Shown: piece by piece, positions 15,967 through 24,639 of the stretch
Layout: every line of letters starts with the position of its first letter
Numbering within the stretch: the first letter of the stretch is position 1
NCBI GenBank assembly: GCA_041649415.1
Contig: JBAZND010000001.1
Span: forward strand, 1 to 64,000
DNA from: JALOAR01 sp041649415
Lineage (GTDB): Bacteria > Patescibacteriota > Minisyncoccia > UBA6257 > Colwellbacteraceae
Length of the DNA stretch: 64,000 nt
Direction of reading: 5' to 3'
The notes under the pieces: model-generated
Seen by the model: the letters and a program-made list of their open reading frames with translations, nothing else
Databases searched by the model: none
Told to the model about the DNA's origin: nothing
Program-made: the position numbers and the translations under genes

Positions 15967-15990
15967 AAACCCCCGATCAATCGGGGGTTT
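15967..15990 (+). terminator. Terminator
   Basis: AAACCCCCGAT/ATCGGGGGTTT stem followed by AAATTTT, just after the 15484-15951 gene. Confidence 0.8.
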
Positions 15991-16002
15991 AAATTTTAAC
16001 GG

Positions 16003-16089
16003 CGGAGGCGGGAGGATTCGAACCTCCGATACCCTTTCGGATATAACAGTTTTCAAGACTGTCCCCATCAACCACTCGGGCACGCCTCC
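16003..16089 (-). tRNA. tRNA-Ser(TGA)
   Basis: Class II tRNA: acceptor GGAGGCG/CGCCTCC, anticodon stem ACAGT/ACTGT with loop CTTGAAA (anticodon TGA), long variable arm (ATCCGAAAGGGTAT), discriminator G, CCA incomplete. Confidence 0.95.
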
Positions 16090-16132
16090 TTAAATATCAG
16101 CCTATATTTATTAGACTTTCTTTACAAGATAA

Positions 16133-16161
16133 TTATCACATAGAGATGATTGTGGTACAAT
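16133..16161 (+). promoter_or_regulatory. Promoter for a leaderless gene
   Basis: TTATCA (16133-16138), a 17-nt spacer and TACAAT (16156-16161); the GTG start follows 6 nt later. Confidence 0.55.
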
Positions 16162-16167
16162 CAAAAA

Positions 16168-16857
16168 GTGACACGAAACCAAGTTGTTAAGTTACGTTCA
16201 AGAGGGAAAACTTTTTCAGAAATAAGAAAAATCGTAGGAAAAGATATTCCAAAGAGTACCCTCTCCTACTGGTGCAAGAACGTTAAGCTCCCCATATTCT
16301 ATAAGAAGAAAGTTAAGAAACTTAATCAATTAAGTTCAACTGCAGGAAGAGAAAGAGCACGCTTGAACAGAGAAAACAGGAGAAATACTTTTTTAAAAAA
16401 TTCTGCAACAAGTGCTAATAAATATTTAAAACAATTCGGAAGTAAAACTGAATTTTTAAAATTATTACTTTCTATTCTATATCTTGGTGAAGGCGCTAAA
16501 TGGAGCGGGCATAAAGGTTTGATGTTGGGCAGCTCTGATCCAAGAATAATGAATTTATATATTGATCTACTTGATAAATGTTATGGTATTAAGAGAAATA
16601 GAATAAAATTACGTGTCAGTTATAGAGCAGACCAAGACATTAATCACTTGGAAAAATATTGGAGTAAAACACTGGGTATTTCAAAAGATAATTTTTATAA
16701 AACAAAGCCTGACCCCAGAACTGCCGGTAAAATTTCAAAAACTCCAAGTTATAAGGGGGTGTGCGTGGCAAATTGTGCGGGTGTCGATATCCAACTTGAA
16801 CTAGATCAAATGGTAAATATTTTACTGGACAATCTAAACAACGGCAGTTTAAAATAG
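16168..16857 (+). CDS. HTH plus LAGLIDADG-like protein, unknown
   Basis: 229 aa from the GTG at 16168 (TRNQVVKLRS). An earlier in-frame TTG at 16150 would overlap the -10 box. The N-terminus is a helix-turn-helix (GKTFSEIRKIVG, PKSTLSYWCK) of the kind found in transposase-like or resolvase-like proteins. The C-terminal two-thirds has a pattern (LYLGEGAKWSG, GLMLGSSDPRIMNLYIDLL, KLRVSYRADQDINHLEKYW) that resembles degenerate LAGLIDADG-like domains often seen in CPR proteins. Catalytic acidic residues are not certain, so nuclease activity is unproven. It sits alone between tRNA-Ser and tRNA-Ala, and its A/T-rich codon use differs from its neighbours. Confidence 0.65.
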   Translation: MTRNQVVKLRSRGKTFSEIRKIVGKDIPKSTLSYWCKNVKLPIFYKKKVKKLNQLSSTAGRERARLNRENRRNTFLKNSATSANKYLKQFGSKTEFLKLLLSILYLGEGAKWSGHKGLMLGSSDPRIMNLYIDLLDKCYGIKRNRIKLRVSYRADQDINHLEKYWSKTLGISKDNFYKTKPDPRTAGKISKTPSYKGVCVANCAGVDIQLELDQMVNILLDNLNNGSLK

Positions 16858-16866
16858 TCCTGCGTT

Positions 16867-16939
16867 GGGCCCATAGCTCAATTGGTAGAGCGTTCGCATG
16901 GCATGCGAAAGGCAAGGGGTTCGAATCCCCTTGGGTCCA
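16867..16939 (+). tRNA. tRNA-Ala(GGC)
   Basis: Acceptor GGGCCCA/TGGGTCC with G3:U70, anticodon stem TTCGC/GCGAA with loop ATGGCAT (anticodon GGC). CCA not encoded. Confidence 0.95.
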
Positions 16940-16947
16940 CAAAACTA

Positions 16948-16973
16948 AAAAACGACTTCTCGGTCGTTTTTTA
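16948..16973 (+). terminator. tRNA terminator
   Basis: AAAACGAC/GTCGTTTT hairpin plus T-run just after tRNA-Ala; it also abuts the end of the convergent FN3 gene. Confidence 0.75.
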
Positions 16974-16981
16974 GTAAATCC

Positions 16982-17410
16982 TTATTTTACTTTTACCACC
17001 AAAGTTCTGGATGGATGGCCTTCTCCCAAATCGTTTATCGCCGTCACTTTATAGTAATACTTTTCTCCGGATATGACGTCTCTGTCAACGTAAGTGGGCT
17101 GTCCCGAAGCGCCGATTATGATCTGGCCCAACGAGGAACCGCTTCTGTAAATTCGATAACCGTTCAACTTGGATTTCATGATCGGATTCCAGGTAAGCGT
17201 CACAACGCCATTCTTTACGCTCGCCGTAAGTCCGGTAATTTTCGCCGGAACCATATTGAACGAAGCTCCCGTTTCTACGCCCGCCATGTTAAGCGAAGCG
17301 AACGAAACGTCTATGAAAGACGCGATGGCGCTTTTGGCAACGTAACCGAAGCCAAAGACAACAATCAGTAAAATAAGAATTATTAACAGTTGTTTACTAG
17401 TAGGTGCCAT
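16982..17410 (-). CDS. Membrane-anchored fibronectin-III protein
   Basis: 142 aa: a membrane helix at about 8-26 (LLIILILLIVVFGFGYV), a short linker, then one FN3 domain (about 55-142; ITGLTASVKNGVVTLTWNP, LNGYRIYRSG, EKYYYKVTAINDLGEG). It is anchored at the outer face of the cytoplasmic membrane and probably mediates protein contacts. It lies between the tRNA terminator and leuS. Confidence 0.8.
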   Translation of the reverse strand: MAPTSKQLLIILILLIVVFGFGYVAKSAIASFIDVSFASLNMAGVETGASFNMVPAKITGLTASVKNGVVTLTWNPIMKSKLNGYRIYRSGSSLGQIIIGASGQPTYVDRDVISGEKYYYKVTAINDLGEGHPSRTLVVKVK

Positions 17411-17451
17411 CCTTTAATGAAAACACATTTTAGCTAAAAAGTCAAGACCGA

Positions 17452-19905
17452 CTAGACTACTATATTTATGAGTCTGTCCGGCACGTAAAACGTTTTCCTC
17501 GGAGGTCTATCCCCCACTAGCCCCCTGATTCTTTCTTCAGACATCGCGATTTCAAGCGCGTCTTTTTCGGAAAGTCCCCTCATCGCTTTTACGGTATGGC
17601 GCGTCCGGCCGTTCACCTGAATGACCAAAACGAAATTATCTTGCTTTAAAGCTTTTTTGTCGTACTCCGGCCATTTCGCTTTGTGAATGCTGGGTTTGTT
17701 GCCGATTATTTCCCAAAGTTCTTCCGTAATGTAGGGTGCAAGCGGCGCAAATAATATGAGGAACGTCTCAAAATCTTTTTTGGTAACGGACTCGGGATTT
17801 TCCGTAAAAATATTCAAGGCGATCATCAATTCCGAAATCGCCGTGTTGTACTTGAGTGTTTCTATGTCTTCGGTCACTTCTTTTACCGTTTTGTGCATGT
17901 GACGCGAAAGAACATTGCCTTTCCCCTTGAATCCGGCGCCAAATGACCATACGCGGCCCAAAAATCTCGTAATGCCCACCATTCCCGAATCGCGGAAATC
18001 GCCTCCGTCCTCAATCGGCCCCATAAACATGAGATGTAGTCGCAAAGCGTCCGCGCCGAATTTCTTTATGTAGTCATCGGGGTTCACCACGTTTCCTTTT
18101 GATTTGCTCATTTTTACTCCGTCCCGAATGATCAATCCGTGCGCTCTGAATTTGGTGAAAGGCTCCTCAAAATTAACGTAACCCAGATCTTTTAAAACCA
18201 TAGTCATGAACCTTGAATATAAAAGATGAAGTACCGAATGTTCCGCTCCTCCGAGATACATGTTAACCGGCAGCCACTTTTTGGTTATTTTTTTGTCAAA
18301 AGCGCTTCGCTTCGCCGAAGACTTTGAAGAAAGTGACGGATAACGCAAGTAATACCACGAAGAATCCAAGAATGTGTCCGAAACGTCCGTCTCTCTCTCC
18401 GCCTTTCCTCCGCACTTGGGACATTTAATTTGTTTGAAAGACTTAACAGATGCCAAGGGTGACTCCCCCGTTCCGGTCGGACGAAATTCCCTAACGTAAG
18501 GCAAAACAACCGGCAAATCTTTTTCCGGCACGGCGAACCAACCCGGATTCGTAATTTCCCCCGCGTTGTATTTCTGTTTTTCTCTACTTCGCCGACCGGT
18601 GGAAGCTTTTTCTACTTTCTCTGCGCAAGCGGCGCAATAAATGAGCGGGATCGGAGGGCCCCAGTATCTTTGTCTTGATATAAGCCAATCTCTCAACCTG
18701 TATTGAATCGCCTTTTTTCCGTTCACCTGCTTTGCCATTTTTTCTTTGGGAATCAAAGGTGCTTGAATAACCGGCAAATTGAATTTTTCGGCAAAAGCCA
18801 AGTCTCTTTCGTCGTAAGCGGGCACGGCCATTATCGCTCCTGTTCCGTATCCCGAAAGAACGTAATCCGAAACCCATACCGGTATCTCCATTCCGTTCGC
18901 CGGATTTATGGCCTTTATGCCCTTAAGCTCCACGCCTGTTTTTTCTGCCAGTTCGGAAATCTTCTCCGCTTCCGGTTTGTTTTGGACCGACCAAATGTAT
19001 TTTTCAACCTGCTCTTGATTTGAAATCGCCGGTTTCAGTTCCCTGAAAAGTTCGCCTTCGGGCGCCACGACCAAAAAGGTCGCTCCGAGCATCGTGTCTA
19101 TCCGGGTCGTGAATATTTCCGCCTTTATCGGCGTTTTAAGCGCGGCGCTCACGATCATGAAATTCGCTTTGTGTCCTTCCGATTTGCCTATCCAATTTTT
19201 TTGGGCGATTTTTACTTTCTCGGACCAATCAATCTTATTCAAATTCCTTAAAAGTTTCGGCGCGTATTTGGTGATGCGGAAAAACCACTGTTCCAATTCT
19301 TTCCGCGTTACTTCGCTGTCGCATCTCTCGCACCTTCCCGCTATGACTTGTTCGTCCGCCAAAACGGTTTTACATGACGGACACCAATTCACCGGCGCTT
19401 TTTTAAGATATGCGAGGCCGTTTTTGAATAACTGCACAAAAAGCCATTGCGTCCATTTGTAATATTTGGAGTCGTAGGTCTCCAGTCGGTTGTTCCAGGC
19501 AAAACCGTTTCCTATCATCTGGAGCTGATGATAAAAATTCTTTTCGGTAATTTTCGCTTGACTTACGGGATGCGCGCCGATTTTTAGCGCGTAGTTTTCC
19601 GAATGTATCCCGAAGCCGTCAAGCCCGATCGGTTCAAAGACGTCTTTACCTCTCATTCTCATAAACCGCCCGTGAATGTCGGAGCCCGTAAAGGCATACA
19701 TGTTGCCCACGTGCAATCCTTCGGCCGAAGGATACGGAAACATCATTAAGTTGTAGTAAGGATTCTTCGCTTTCGCGATGTCCGGCTGATATGTTCCCTT
19801 TTTTATCCAATAATCAGACCACTTCTTCTCCGCTTTCGTGAATGGATATTCTTTGGGAATTCTTTTCTTTTTTTTCTCGGCCATATTCTTTTCTTTTAGT
19901 CCCAT
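17452..19905 (-). CDS. leuS: Leucine--tRNA ligase
   Basis: 817 aa class I aminoacyl-tRNA synthetase that charges tRNA-Leu. The HIGH-type motif is PYPSAEGLHVGN (about 57-68), the CP1 editing domain is present (TTRIDTMLGATFLVVAPE), and KMSKS appears exactly (near 598). Zinc-knuckle cysteines CPSC..CERC are present. The start is one base after the tatD stop; an alternative start at MAEKKKK (19884) is equally possible, since neither has a good ribosome site. It is the last gene of the M16-permease-metG-tatD-leuS run. Confidence 0.97.
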   Translation of the reverse strand: MGLKEKNMAEKKKKRIPKEYPFTKAEKKWSDYWIKKGTYQPDIAKAKNPYYNLMMFPYPSAEGLHVGNMYAFTGSDIHGRFMRMRGKDVFEPIGLDGFGIHSENYALKIGAHPVSQAKITEKNFYHQLQMIGNGFAWNNRLETYDSKYYKWTQWLFVQLFKNGLAYLKKAPVNWCPSCKTVLADEQVIAGRCERCDSEVTRKELEQWFFRITKYAPKLLRNLNKIDWSEKVKIAQKNWIGKSEGHKANFMIVSAALKTPIKAEIFTTRIDTMLGATFLVVAPEGELFRELKPAISNQEQVEKYIWSVQNKPEAEKISELAEKTGVELKGIKAINPANGMEIPVWVSDYVLSGYGTGAIMAVPAYDERDLAFAEKFNLPVIQAPLIPKEKMAKQVNGKKAIQYRLRDWLISRQRYWGPPIPLIYCAACAEKVEKASTGRRSREKQKYNAGEITNPGWFAVPEKDLPVVLPYVREFRPTGTGESPLASVKSFKQIKCPKCGGKAERETDVSDTFLDSSWYYLRYPSLSSKSSAKRSAFDKKITKKWLPVNMYLGGAEHSVLHLLYSRFMTMVLKDLGYVNFEEPFTKFRAHGLIIRDGVKMSKSKGNVVNPDDYIKKFGADALRLHLMFMGPIEDGGDFRDSGMVGITRFLGRVWSFGAGFKGKGNVLSRHMHKTVKEVTEDIETLKYNTAISELMIALNIFTENPESVTKKDFETFLILFAPLAPYITEELWEIIGNKPSIHKAKWPEYDKKALKQDNFVLVIQVNGRTRHTVKAMRGLSEKDALEIAMSEERIRGLVGDRPPRKTFYVPDRLINIVV

Positions 19906-19906
19906 T

Positions 19907-20746
19907 CTAGCGACTAGCCTTCTCTATTGCAAAAAACTTAAGCGCGTTTTCGGTCGTGGCTTCCGCAAGTTCGTCCGAGGGTATTCCTCTTATTTCCGCG
20001 AGTTTTTCCGCCACGTAAGTTACAAATAACGGTTCGTTTCTTTTTCCTCTAATGGGCTCGGGTGTTACATATGGACAGTCCGTTTCTAAAAGAATTGATG
20101 AAAGTGGCAGTTCCTTAACAAGAGAGACAAAGTCCGTCTTGTTCGGTTTCGGCGGAAATGTTGCCGCGCCTCCAAAAGAAAAAACAAAACCCATCTCTAA
20201 AAATTTTCTCGCATCCTCGGGTGTGCCCGAAAAAAAATGCATTAAAGCGGGAAATTCATTGAGCAATCTACCTTCGTTATTCTCAATAATCCTGTACAAG
20301 TCTTCATAAGCATCCCTGCAATGGATTACAAGCGGCTTCCCGACTTTATTTGCTAGGTCTATCTGGTCAATAAACAATTCCGCTTGCGATTCCTTCTCTT
20401 CGCCACTTGTATCGGGAAAATACTCAAGCCCACATTCACCAATTGCAACAACTTTTGGACTTAAAGCCAAAGTTGCGAGTTGAGAGTTAAGAGTTGGGAC
20501 TTGTGAGTTATAAGTTGTGAGTTGTGAGTTCTCCGAAGGATGTATCCCGACAGTCGCATAGACCCCGCTCTCATATTTTTCGGCGAGTTTAACGGCGCTT
20601 TCCGAATTTTCCAAATCCGACCCGGAGTTAACCATCCATACTCCGGCGTTCAAAGCTTTTTCTATAACTTCATCTCGATCCGCATCGTATTCGGAAAATT
20701 GCACGTGCGCGTGAGAATCAACAAATTTAGTCCGTTCCAAATTCAT
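19907..20746 (-). CDS. tatD: TatD-family metal-dependent hydrolase
   Basis: 279 aa TIM-barrel hydrolase (DNase/RNase quality-control family). Metal ligands are visible: DSHAHVQF (about 10-17), GECGLEY (about 104), LVIHCRDA (about 140), a late MHFFSG, and LLETDCPYVTPEP. A stretch of about 21 residues (73-93, NSQLTTYNSQVPTLNSQLATL) is encoded by the AT-rich intergenic repeat type and replaces the usual variable loop before PKVVAIGE. The start ATG is flanked by an 18-bp inverted repeat. It sits between metG and leuS, an unusual company for tatD but common in compact genomes where metG-tatD are linked. Confidence 0.93.
   Translation of the reverse strand: MNLERTKFVDSHAHVQFSEYDADRDEVIEKALNAGVWMVNSGSDLENSESAVKLAEKYESGVYATVGIHPSENSQLTTYNSQVPTLNSQLATLALSPKVVAIGECGLEYFPDTSGEEKESQAELFIDQIDLANKVGKPLVIHCRDAYEDLYRIIENNEGRLLNEFPALMHFFSGTPEDARKFLEMGFVFSFGGAATFPPKPNKTDFVSLVKELPLSSILLETDCPYVTPEPIRGKRNEPLFVTYVAEKLAEIRGIPSDELAEATTENALKFFAIEKASR
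20468..20530. repeat. AT-rich repeat inside tatD, in frame
   Basis: Direct units like gagttgagagttaagagttggg and gagttgtgagttctcc are translated on the minus strand as NSQL-type repeats; the reading frame is intact. Confidence 0.75.
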
Positions 20747-20813
20747 ATTGCGATGATAATCCTTTCAAAAAATTATTTCTATTGCGTAGCAAAGAAATTT
20801 GGAACGGACTAAA
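20726..20813 (-). repeat. 18-bp perfect inverted repeat around the tatD start
   Basis: The arm at 20726-20743 lies directly after the tatD ATG and is complementary to 20796-20813, at the 3' end of metG. On the mRNA the arms would form a stem with a 52-nt loop that carries the ATG and its upstream region, including an AAAGG. Confidence 0.8.
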
Positions 20814-22266
20814 CTCGGGGAAAAAGAGGCCTCGTTTTCTTTGAAATTATTTTCCCCGATTTCACGGAAAATATTTTTAGTATTTTCTCTCCTGTCCCAG
20901 GCATGAATGGAACAAGCGCTTTGCCTGTTGCAACGGCGAGTTCCGCCAAATCGCGCGATGTTTTGGAACTCGGATTTTTCCAAGGCTCGGTTCGGTTTAT
21001 ATATCCGTCTCCGAATTTGATTAAGTCAAAGATTGCCGAAAGCGCGTCATGCAGCCTAAATTCCAAAACGTGCTTCCGCACTCTCGCCTCCATTCTTTTT
21101 ATCTCCGCTTTGACCTCTTTGGATACCGGGGACTTCACCGTTATTTTTTCGCTAGACAAGAGATTCGCCACCCGCGAAACGAAATTGCCGACCCCTTTCG
21201 CCAAGTCGTCGTTGTATCTGGTATGAAATTTTTCCCACGAAAAATCGCCGTCGCCGTCCGAAGGTATTTCACGAAGCATATAATAACGAAGCGCGTCTAT
21301 TCCGTATTTTTCCGCCGCTTCAAACGGATCTATCACGTTCCCCAAAGTCTTTGATATTTTCTCTCCCTCCGCCGTTATATACCCGTGGACCATGAGCGTT
21401 TTGGGCAAAGGAAGCCCCGCCGAAATAAGCATCGCCAGGAAGTAGACGGCATGGAATCTCAAAATGTCTTTGCCTATCAGGTTAACGTCCGTCGGCCACC
21501 ATTTCTTAAACTCATATTCATCTCTCCCGTATCCCACCGCCGAGAGGTAATTTGAGAGCGCATCGCACCAAACGTACATTGTCTGATCGTCTCCCGGTAC
21601 CGGTATTCCCCACGGCACGGTCTTTTTTGTCCGGCTAAAGCTCACGTCGTTTAATCCTTCCCTAATAAAAGACAATACTTCGTTCTTTCTCGCCTCGGGA
21701 AAAATTTTGAGCCTGTCGCTTGTAATCGCCTGCTCCACTTCTCGCGCATACCTTGAAAGACGGAAAAAATAGTTTTTTTCGGACACTTTTTCCGGCGCCT
21801 TTTTATGCAACGGGCATTCTCCGTTGACCAGATCCTTTTCCGTCAAAAACTTTTCGCATCCGACGCAATAAAGCCCTTCGTAATCACGCTTGTATATATC
21901 CCCTTTTTTCTGAAGTTTTTCCCAAAGTTCGAGCGCGCCCGGCCAATGCTTTTTCCTGTCCGACGTTCTTATAAAGTTATCCCACGAAAGAGCGAGCGCT
22001 TTCTTAAGCGATTTGAAATATCCGGACATTTCAGAGACGAATTGCTGCGTTGCCTTTCCGCTCGCAAGCGCCATGCGGTTATTTTTATCCCCGTGTTCGT
22101 CCGTTCCGGTTCCGAAAAACACGTCGTATCCTTCGCTACGCATGTATCTTGCAATCACGTCCGCTTGTACCGCTTCAAGCGCGTGTCCGATATGAGGCCG
22201 GCCGTTCACGTAAGCGATCGCTTCCGCTATATAAAATTTTTTCTTCTTCCTTTTTTCTTTAGGCAT
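20809..22266 (-). CDS. metG: Methionine--tRNA ligase
   Basis: 485 aa class I synthetase. The HIGH motif is PHIGHALEA (about 24-32) and the KMSKS equivalent is KISKTLGN. One zinc knuckle (YCVGC..CPLH) marks the Zn-containing type. The C-terminal tRNA-binding (EMAP-like) domain of larger MetRS is absent, as in many small bacterial enzymes. Its start overlaps the permease stop by 8 bp, and it is followed by tatD. Confidence 0.97.
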   Translation of the reverse strand: MPKEKRKKKKFYIAEAIAYVNGRPHIGHALEAVQADVIARYMRSEGYDVFFGTGTDEHGDKNNRMALASGKATQQFVSEMSGYFKSLKKALALSWDNFIRTSDRKKHWPGALELWEKLQKKGDIYKRDYEGLYCVGCEKFLTEKDLVNGECPLHKKAPEKVSEKNYFFRLSRYAREVEQAITSDRLKIFPEARKNEVLSFIREGLNDVSFSRTKKTVPWGIPVPGDDQTMYVWCDALSNYLSAVGYGRDEYEFKKWWPTDVNLIGKDILRFHAVYFLAMLISAGLPLPKTLMVHGYITAEGEKISKTLGNVIDPFEAAEKYGIDALRYYMLREIPSDGDGDFSWEKFHTRYNDDLAKGVGNFVSRVANLLSSEKITVKSPVSKEVKAEIKRMEARVRKHVLEFRLHDALSAIFDLIKFGDGYINRTEPWKNPSSKTSRDLAELAVATGKALVPFMPGTGEKILKIFSVKSGKIISKKTRPLFPRV

Positions 22267-23293
22267 TTTCTCCTCTCGCCTGTCGTTTCTTTAAAAGCTT
22301 CTCTTCTATCACGTCTTGCAGCACAACCGATACGGGAACAGCCATTATCATTCCGATTACTCCGAACAACTGAAATCCGGCCATGATCGAGAATAATGCC
22401 ACAACTGGATGAATGTTCACCGCTTTTTTCATAAAGAACGGCACGAGCAAATTATTCTCAAGCTGCTGCACTACGATAAACAAAAGCAAAGTATAAAGAC
22501 CAAGCGAGAGCGAGCTTGATAAAGCGATAATCGTTCCAACCGCTCCGGAAAATATCGGACCAACCACGGGCATAATTTCAAAGACAGCGGCCAGTAGTCC
22601 GATAGCGAAGGCGTATTTTACGCCAAGCGCCCATAATCCCAAAGAAACAAGCGTTCCCACGACGATTGATAAAAGCATTTGAGCTTGAAACCATCGGCCT
22701 ATTTTTCTTTTTGAACGGTAATATACCTTAAGCACCGGTTCTTCCGCCCTCTCCGGCAATATGGCCCGCAAAAACCGGCCTACCCCGTCCTGAGAAACCG
22801 TAAGATAAAAAGAAATAATGAATATGGAAACGGCGCCAACGGCCCCGCCCAATATTCCACCCACGGTTTGCGCCACCGGAGCTGCTCCCTTGAGCACAAG
22901 ATTCAATACTTGTCCCAAACTCGCTAAAGAAAATTCATTCGTAAAAGCGTTCATAAGCGGAGAAAGCTCATTGAAAAGCGAATCTGCCGCCGTTCCGGCA
23001 AGCTGACTAATAAGCGAAGTAAGCTCTATTAAAGCTACGGGCAAAACAAGCGCCACAATGAGAGCAACAAGCAAAATAAAAACCATAAAAATAAGAACGG
23101 TTGCTAAAATTCTTGGGAATTTAAGTTTGCGGCATAAAAAGTCCACGGGAGCGTCTAAGGCGGATGATATGACAATAGCCGCAAGAAGCGCGATTAAAGC
23201 ATTCCTCGCGAAATAAGCCGCAACCAAAAGCGCGATTACCGCGACAATGCGCCAAAGAGTGGCCCATCCAACGTTGTGAGACTCGGAACGCAT
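22259..23293 (-). CDS. AI-2E (PerM) family permease
   Basis: 344 aa with about eight membrane segments, a large loop rich in amphipathic helix (about 90-130), and the family pattern VFEIMPVVGPIFSGAVG (near 240) plus QLENNLLVPFFMKKAVNIHPVV. The family includes AI-2 exporters and sodium/proton antiporters; the substrate cannot be told from sequence. It lies between the M16 protease and metG. Confidence 0.9.
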   Translation of the reverse strand: MRSESHNVGWATLWRIVAVIALLVAAYFARNALIALLAAIVISSALDAPVDFLCRKLKFPRILATVLIFMVFILLVALIVALVLPVALIELTSLISQLAGTAADSLFNELSPLMNAFTNEFSLASLGQVLNLVLKGAAPVAQTVGGILGGAVGAVSIFIISFYLTVSQDGVGRFLRAILPERAEEPVLKVYYRSKRKIGRWFQAQMLLSIVVGTLVSLGLWALGVKYAFAIGLLAAVFEIMPVVGPIFSGAVGTIIALSSSLSLGLYTLLLFIVVQQLENNLLVPFFMKKAVNIHPVVALFSIMAGFQLFGVIGMIMAVPVSVVLQDVIEEKLLKKRQARGENA

Positions 23294-23320
23294 ACCTTTA
23301 TGTTTTTAATATAACCTAAC

Positions 23321-24604
23321 TTAGGAAAGTTTGAAAACGTTTTTGGTCCCCTCTTTGGCATTCTCCGAAATCGGTCCTATGGCCGAGAGATTAATCCGGT
23401 CGTCCGTCATAATCGCCTTAGCACAGAGACTGATGTCCTCAGCGGTAACGTTCTTTATTTTTTCTAAAATTTCGTCAGGCGTTTGAATTCTTCCGGTAAC
23501 GGCTTCTTCTCCGCCGTAAAATTCGGCGATTTCATCCGAAGTCTCAAGCTGCAAAATCATGCTTCCCGAAATGTGCTCTTTGGCCTTATTCAATTCCTCT
23601 TCCTTTACCGGTTCGTCTCGAAGCGTTTTAAGCTCTTGGATTATGGCTTTAGTCGTTTCCGCGATTCTTTCTTTGTCTATTCCGGCCGATACGGAAAGAA
23701 TTCCGTAGTCCGAGCAAAGATTGGAAGCGCTTGAAATGTGATAGGCAACCCCCATTTCTTCCCTTAATTTTTTCCAGAGCCTTGAAGACATTGATCCGCC
23801 CAAAATTTCCGAAAGTACCGTAAGGGTAAATCGTCTCTCGTCAAAAAGATCAAAGGCTCTGACTCCGATAAGCATATGCGTTTGGTCGGTCGTTTTGTCT
23901 CTGAAAAATACCTGTGGACCGGATTGACGCTCTTCCGTCTTCGGTTTGGCGATCGACTCACCCGAACTGATTCCTCCGAAATATTCGGCGATAACCGGTT
24001 CCGGATTCATTCCAAGTCCTCCCGCAACGACAACAGTCGTTTTCGGAGCAACATAATGAAGGTTCCTGTAATCCATAATGTCCTTTCTCGTAAGCTTCTT
24101 TATTATTTCTTTTGTTCCTAAGACCATGCGTCCCGCGGGCTGGTCGCCATACATTAACGCCGAAAGATCGTCCCAAACTTTTCTGGGCGGCAAATCTTCG
24201 TACATATTTATCTCCTCAATTATTACGCCTCTCTCTTTATCCATTTCACCCTCCGGAATTAAAGGGTTCAAATACAGATCGCTCACGACGTCCAACACCT
24301 TTGGAAAATTTTTATTCGCCGCCTTGGCAAAATAACCGGTTACTTCATTGCCGGTAAAAGCGTTGTATTCCGCGCCGAGACTGTCCAGTTCGGTGCTTAT
24401 GAGAGCCGATCCCGGCCTTTTTTTGGTGCCTTTAAAGCAAAGATGCTCCAAAAAATGGGAAACGCCGTTTATTTCCTTTCCCTCATATTCCGAGCCCGTA
24501 GACACTAATACAAGCACGGTGGTAGCCCTGCTTTGGGATTCCGGAATGAATATATACCTCATTCCGTTAGGAAAGACTTTTTTGACGTATGGGATGTCGG
24601 CCAT
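23321..24604 (-). CDS. M16 (pitrilysin-type) zinc metalloprotease
   Basis: 427 aa. The inverted zinc motif HxxEH is HFLEH (near 46-50), with the downstream Glu in IEEINMYED. The two-lobe M16B arrangement matches bacterial processing-peptidase-like proteins (for example the YmxG family). No signal peptide is visible, so it is predicted cytoplasmic. It heads a minus-strand run with the permease and metG. Confidence 0.93.
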   Translation of the reverse strand: MADIPYVKKVFPNGMRYIFIPESQSRATTVLVLVSTGSEYEGKEINGVSHFLEHLCFKGTKKRPGSALISTELDSLGAEYNAFTGNEVTGYFAKAANKNFPKVLDVVSDLYLNPLIPEGEMDKERGVIIEEINMYEDLPPRKVWDDLSALMYGDQPAGRMVLGTKEIIKKLTRKDIMDYRNLHYVAPKTTVVVAGGLGMNPEPVIAEYFGGISSGESIAKPKTEERQSGPQVFFRDKTTDQTHMLIGVRAFDLFDERRFTLTVLSEILGGSMSSRLWKKLREEMGVAYHISSASNLCSDYGILSVSAGIDKERIAETTKAIIQELKTLRDEPVKEEELNKAKEHISGSMILQLETSDEIAEFYGGEEAVTGRIQTPDEILEKIKNVTAEDISLCAKAIMTDDRINLSAIGPISENAKEGTKNVFKLS

Positions 24605-24639
24605 ATCGGGGCTAATACTCAGCTCGTTTTAGATAAATG

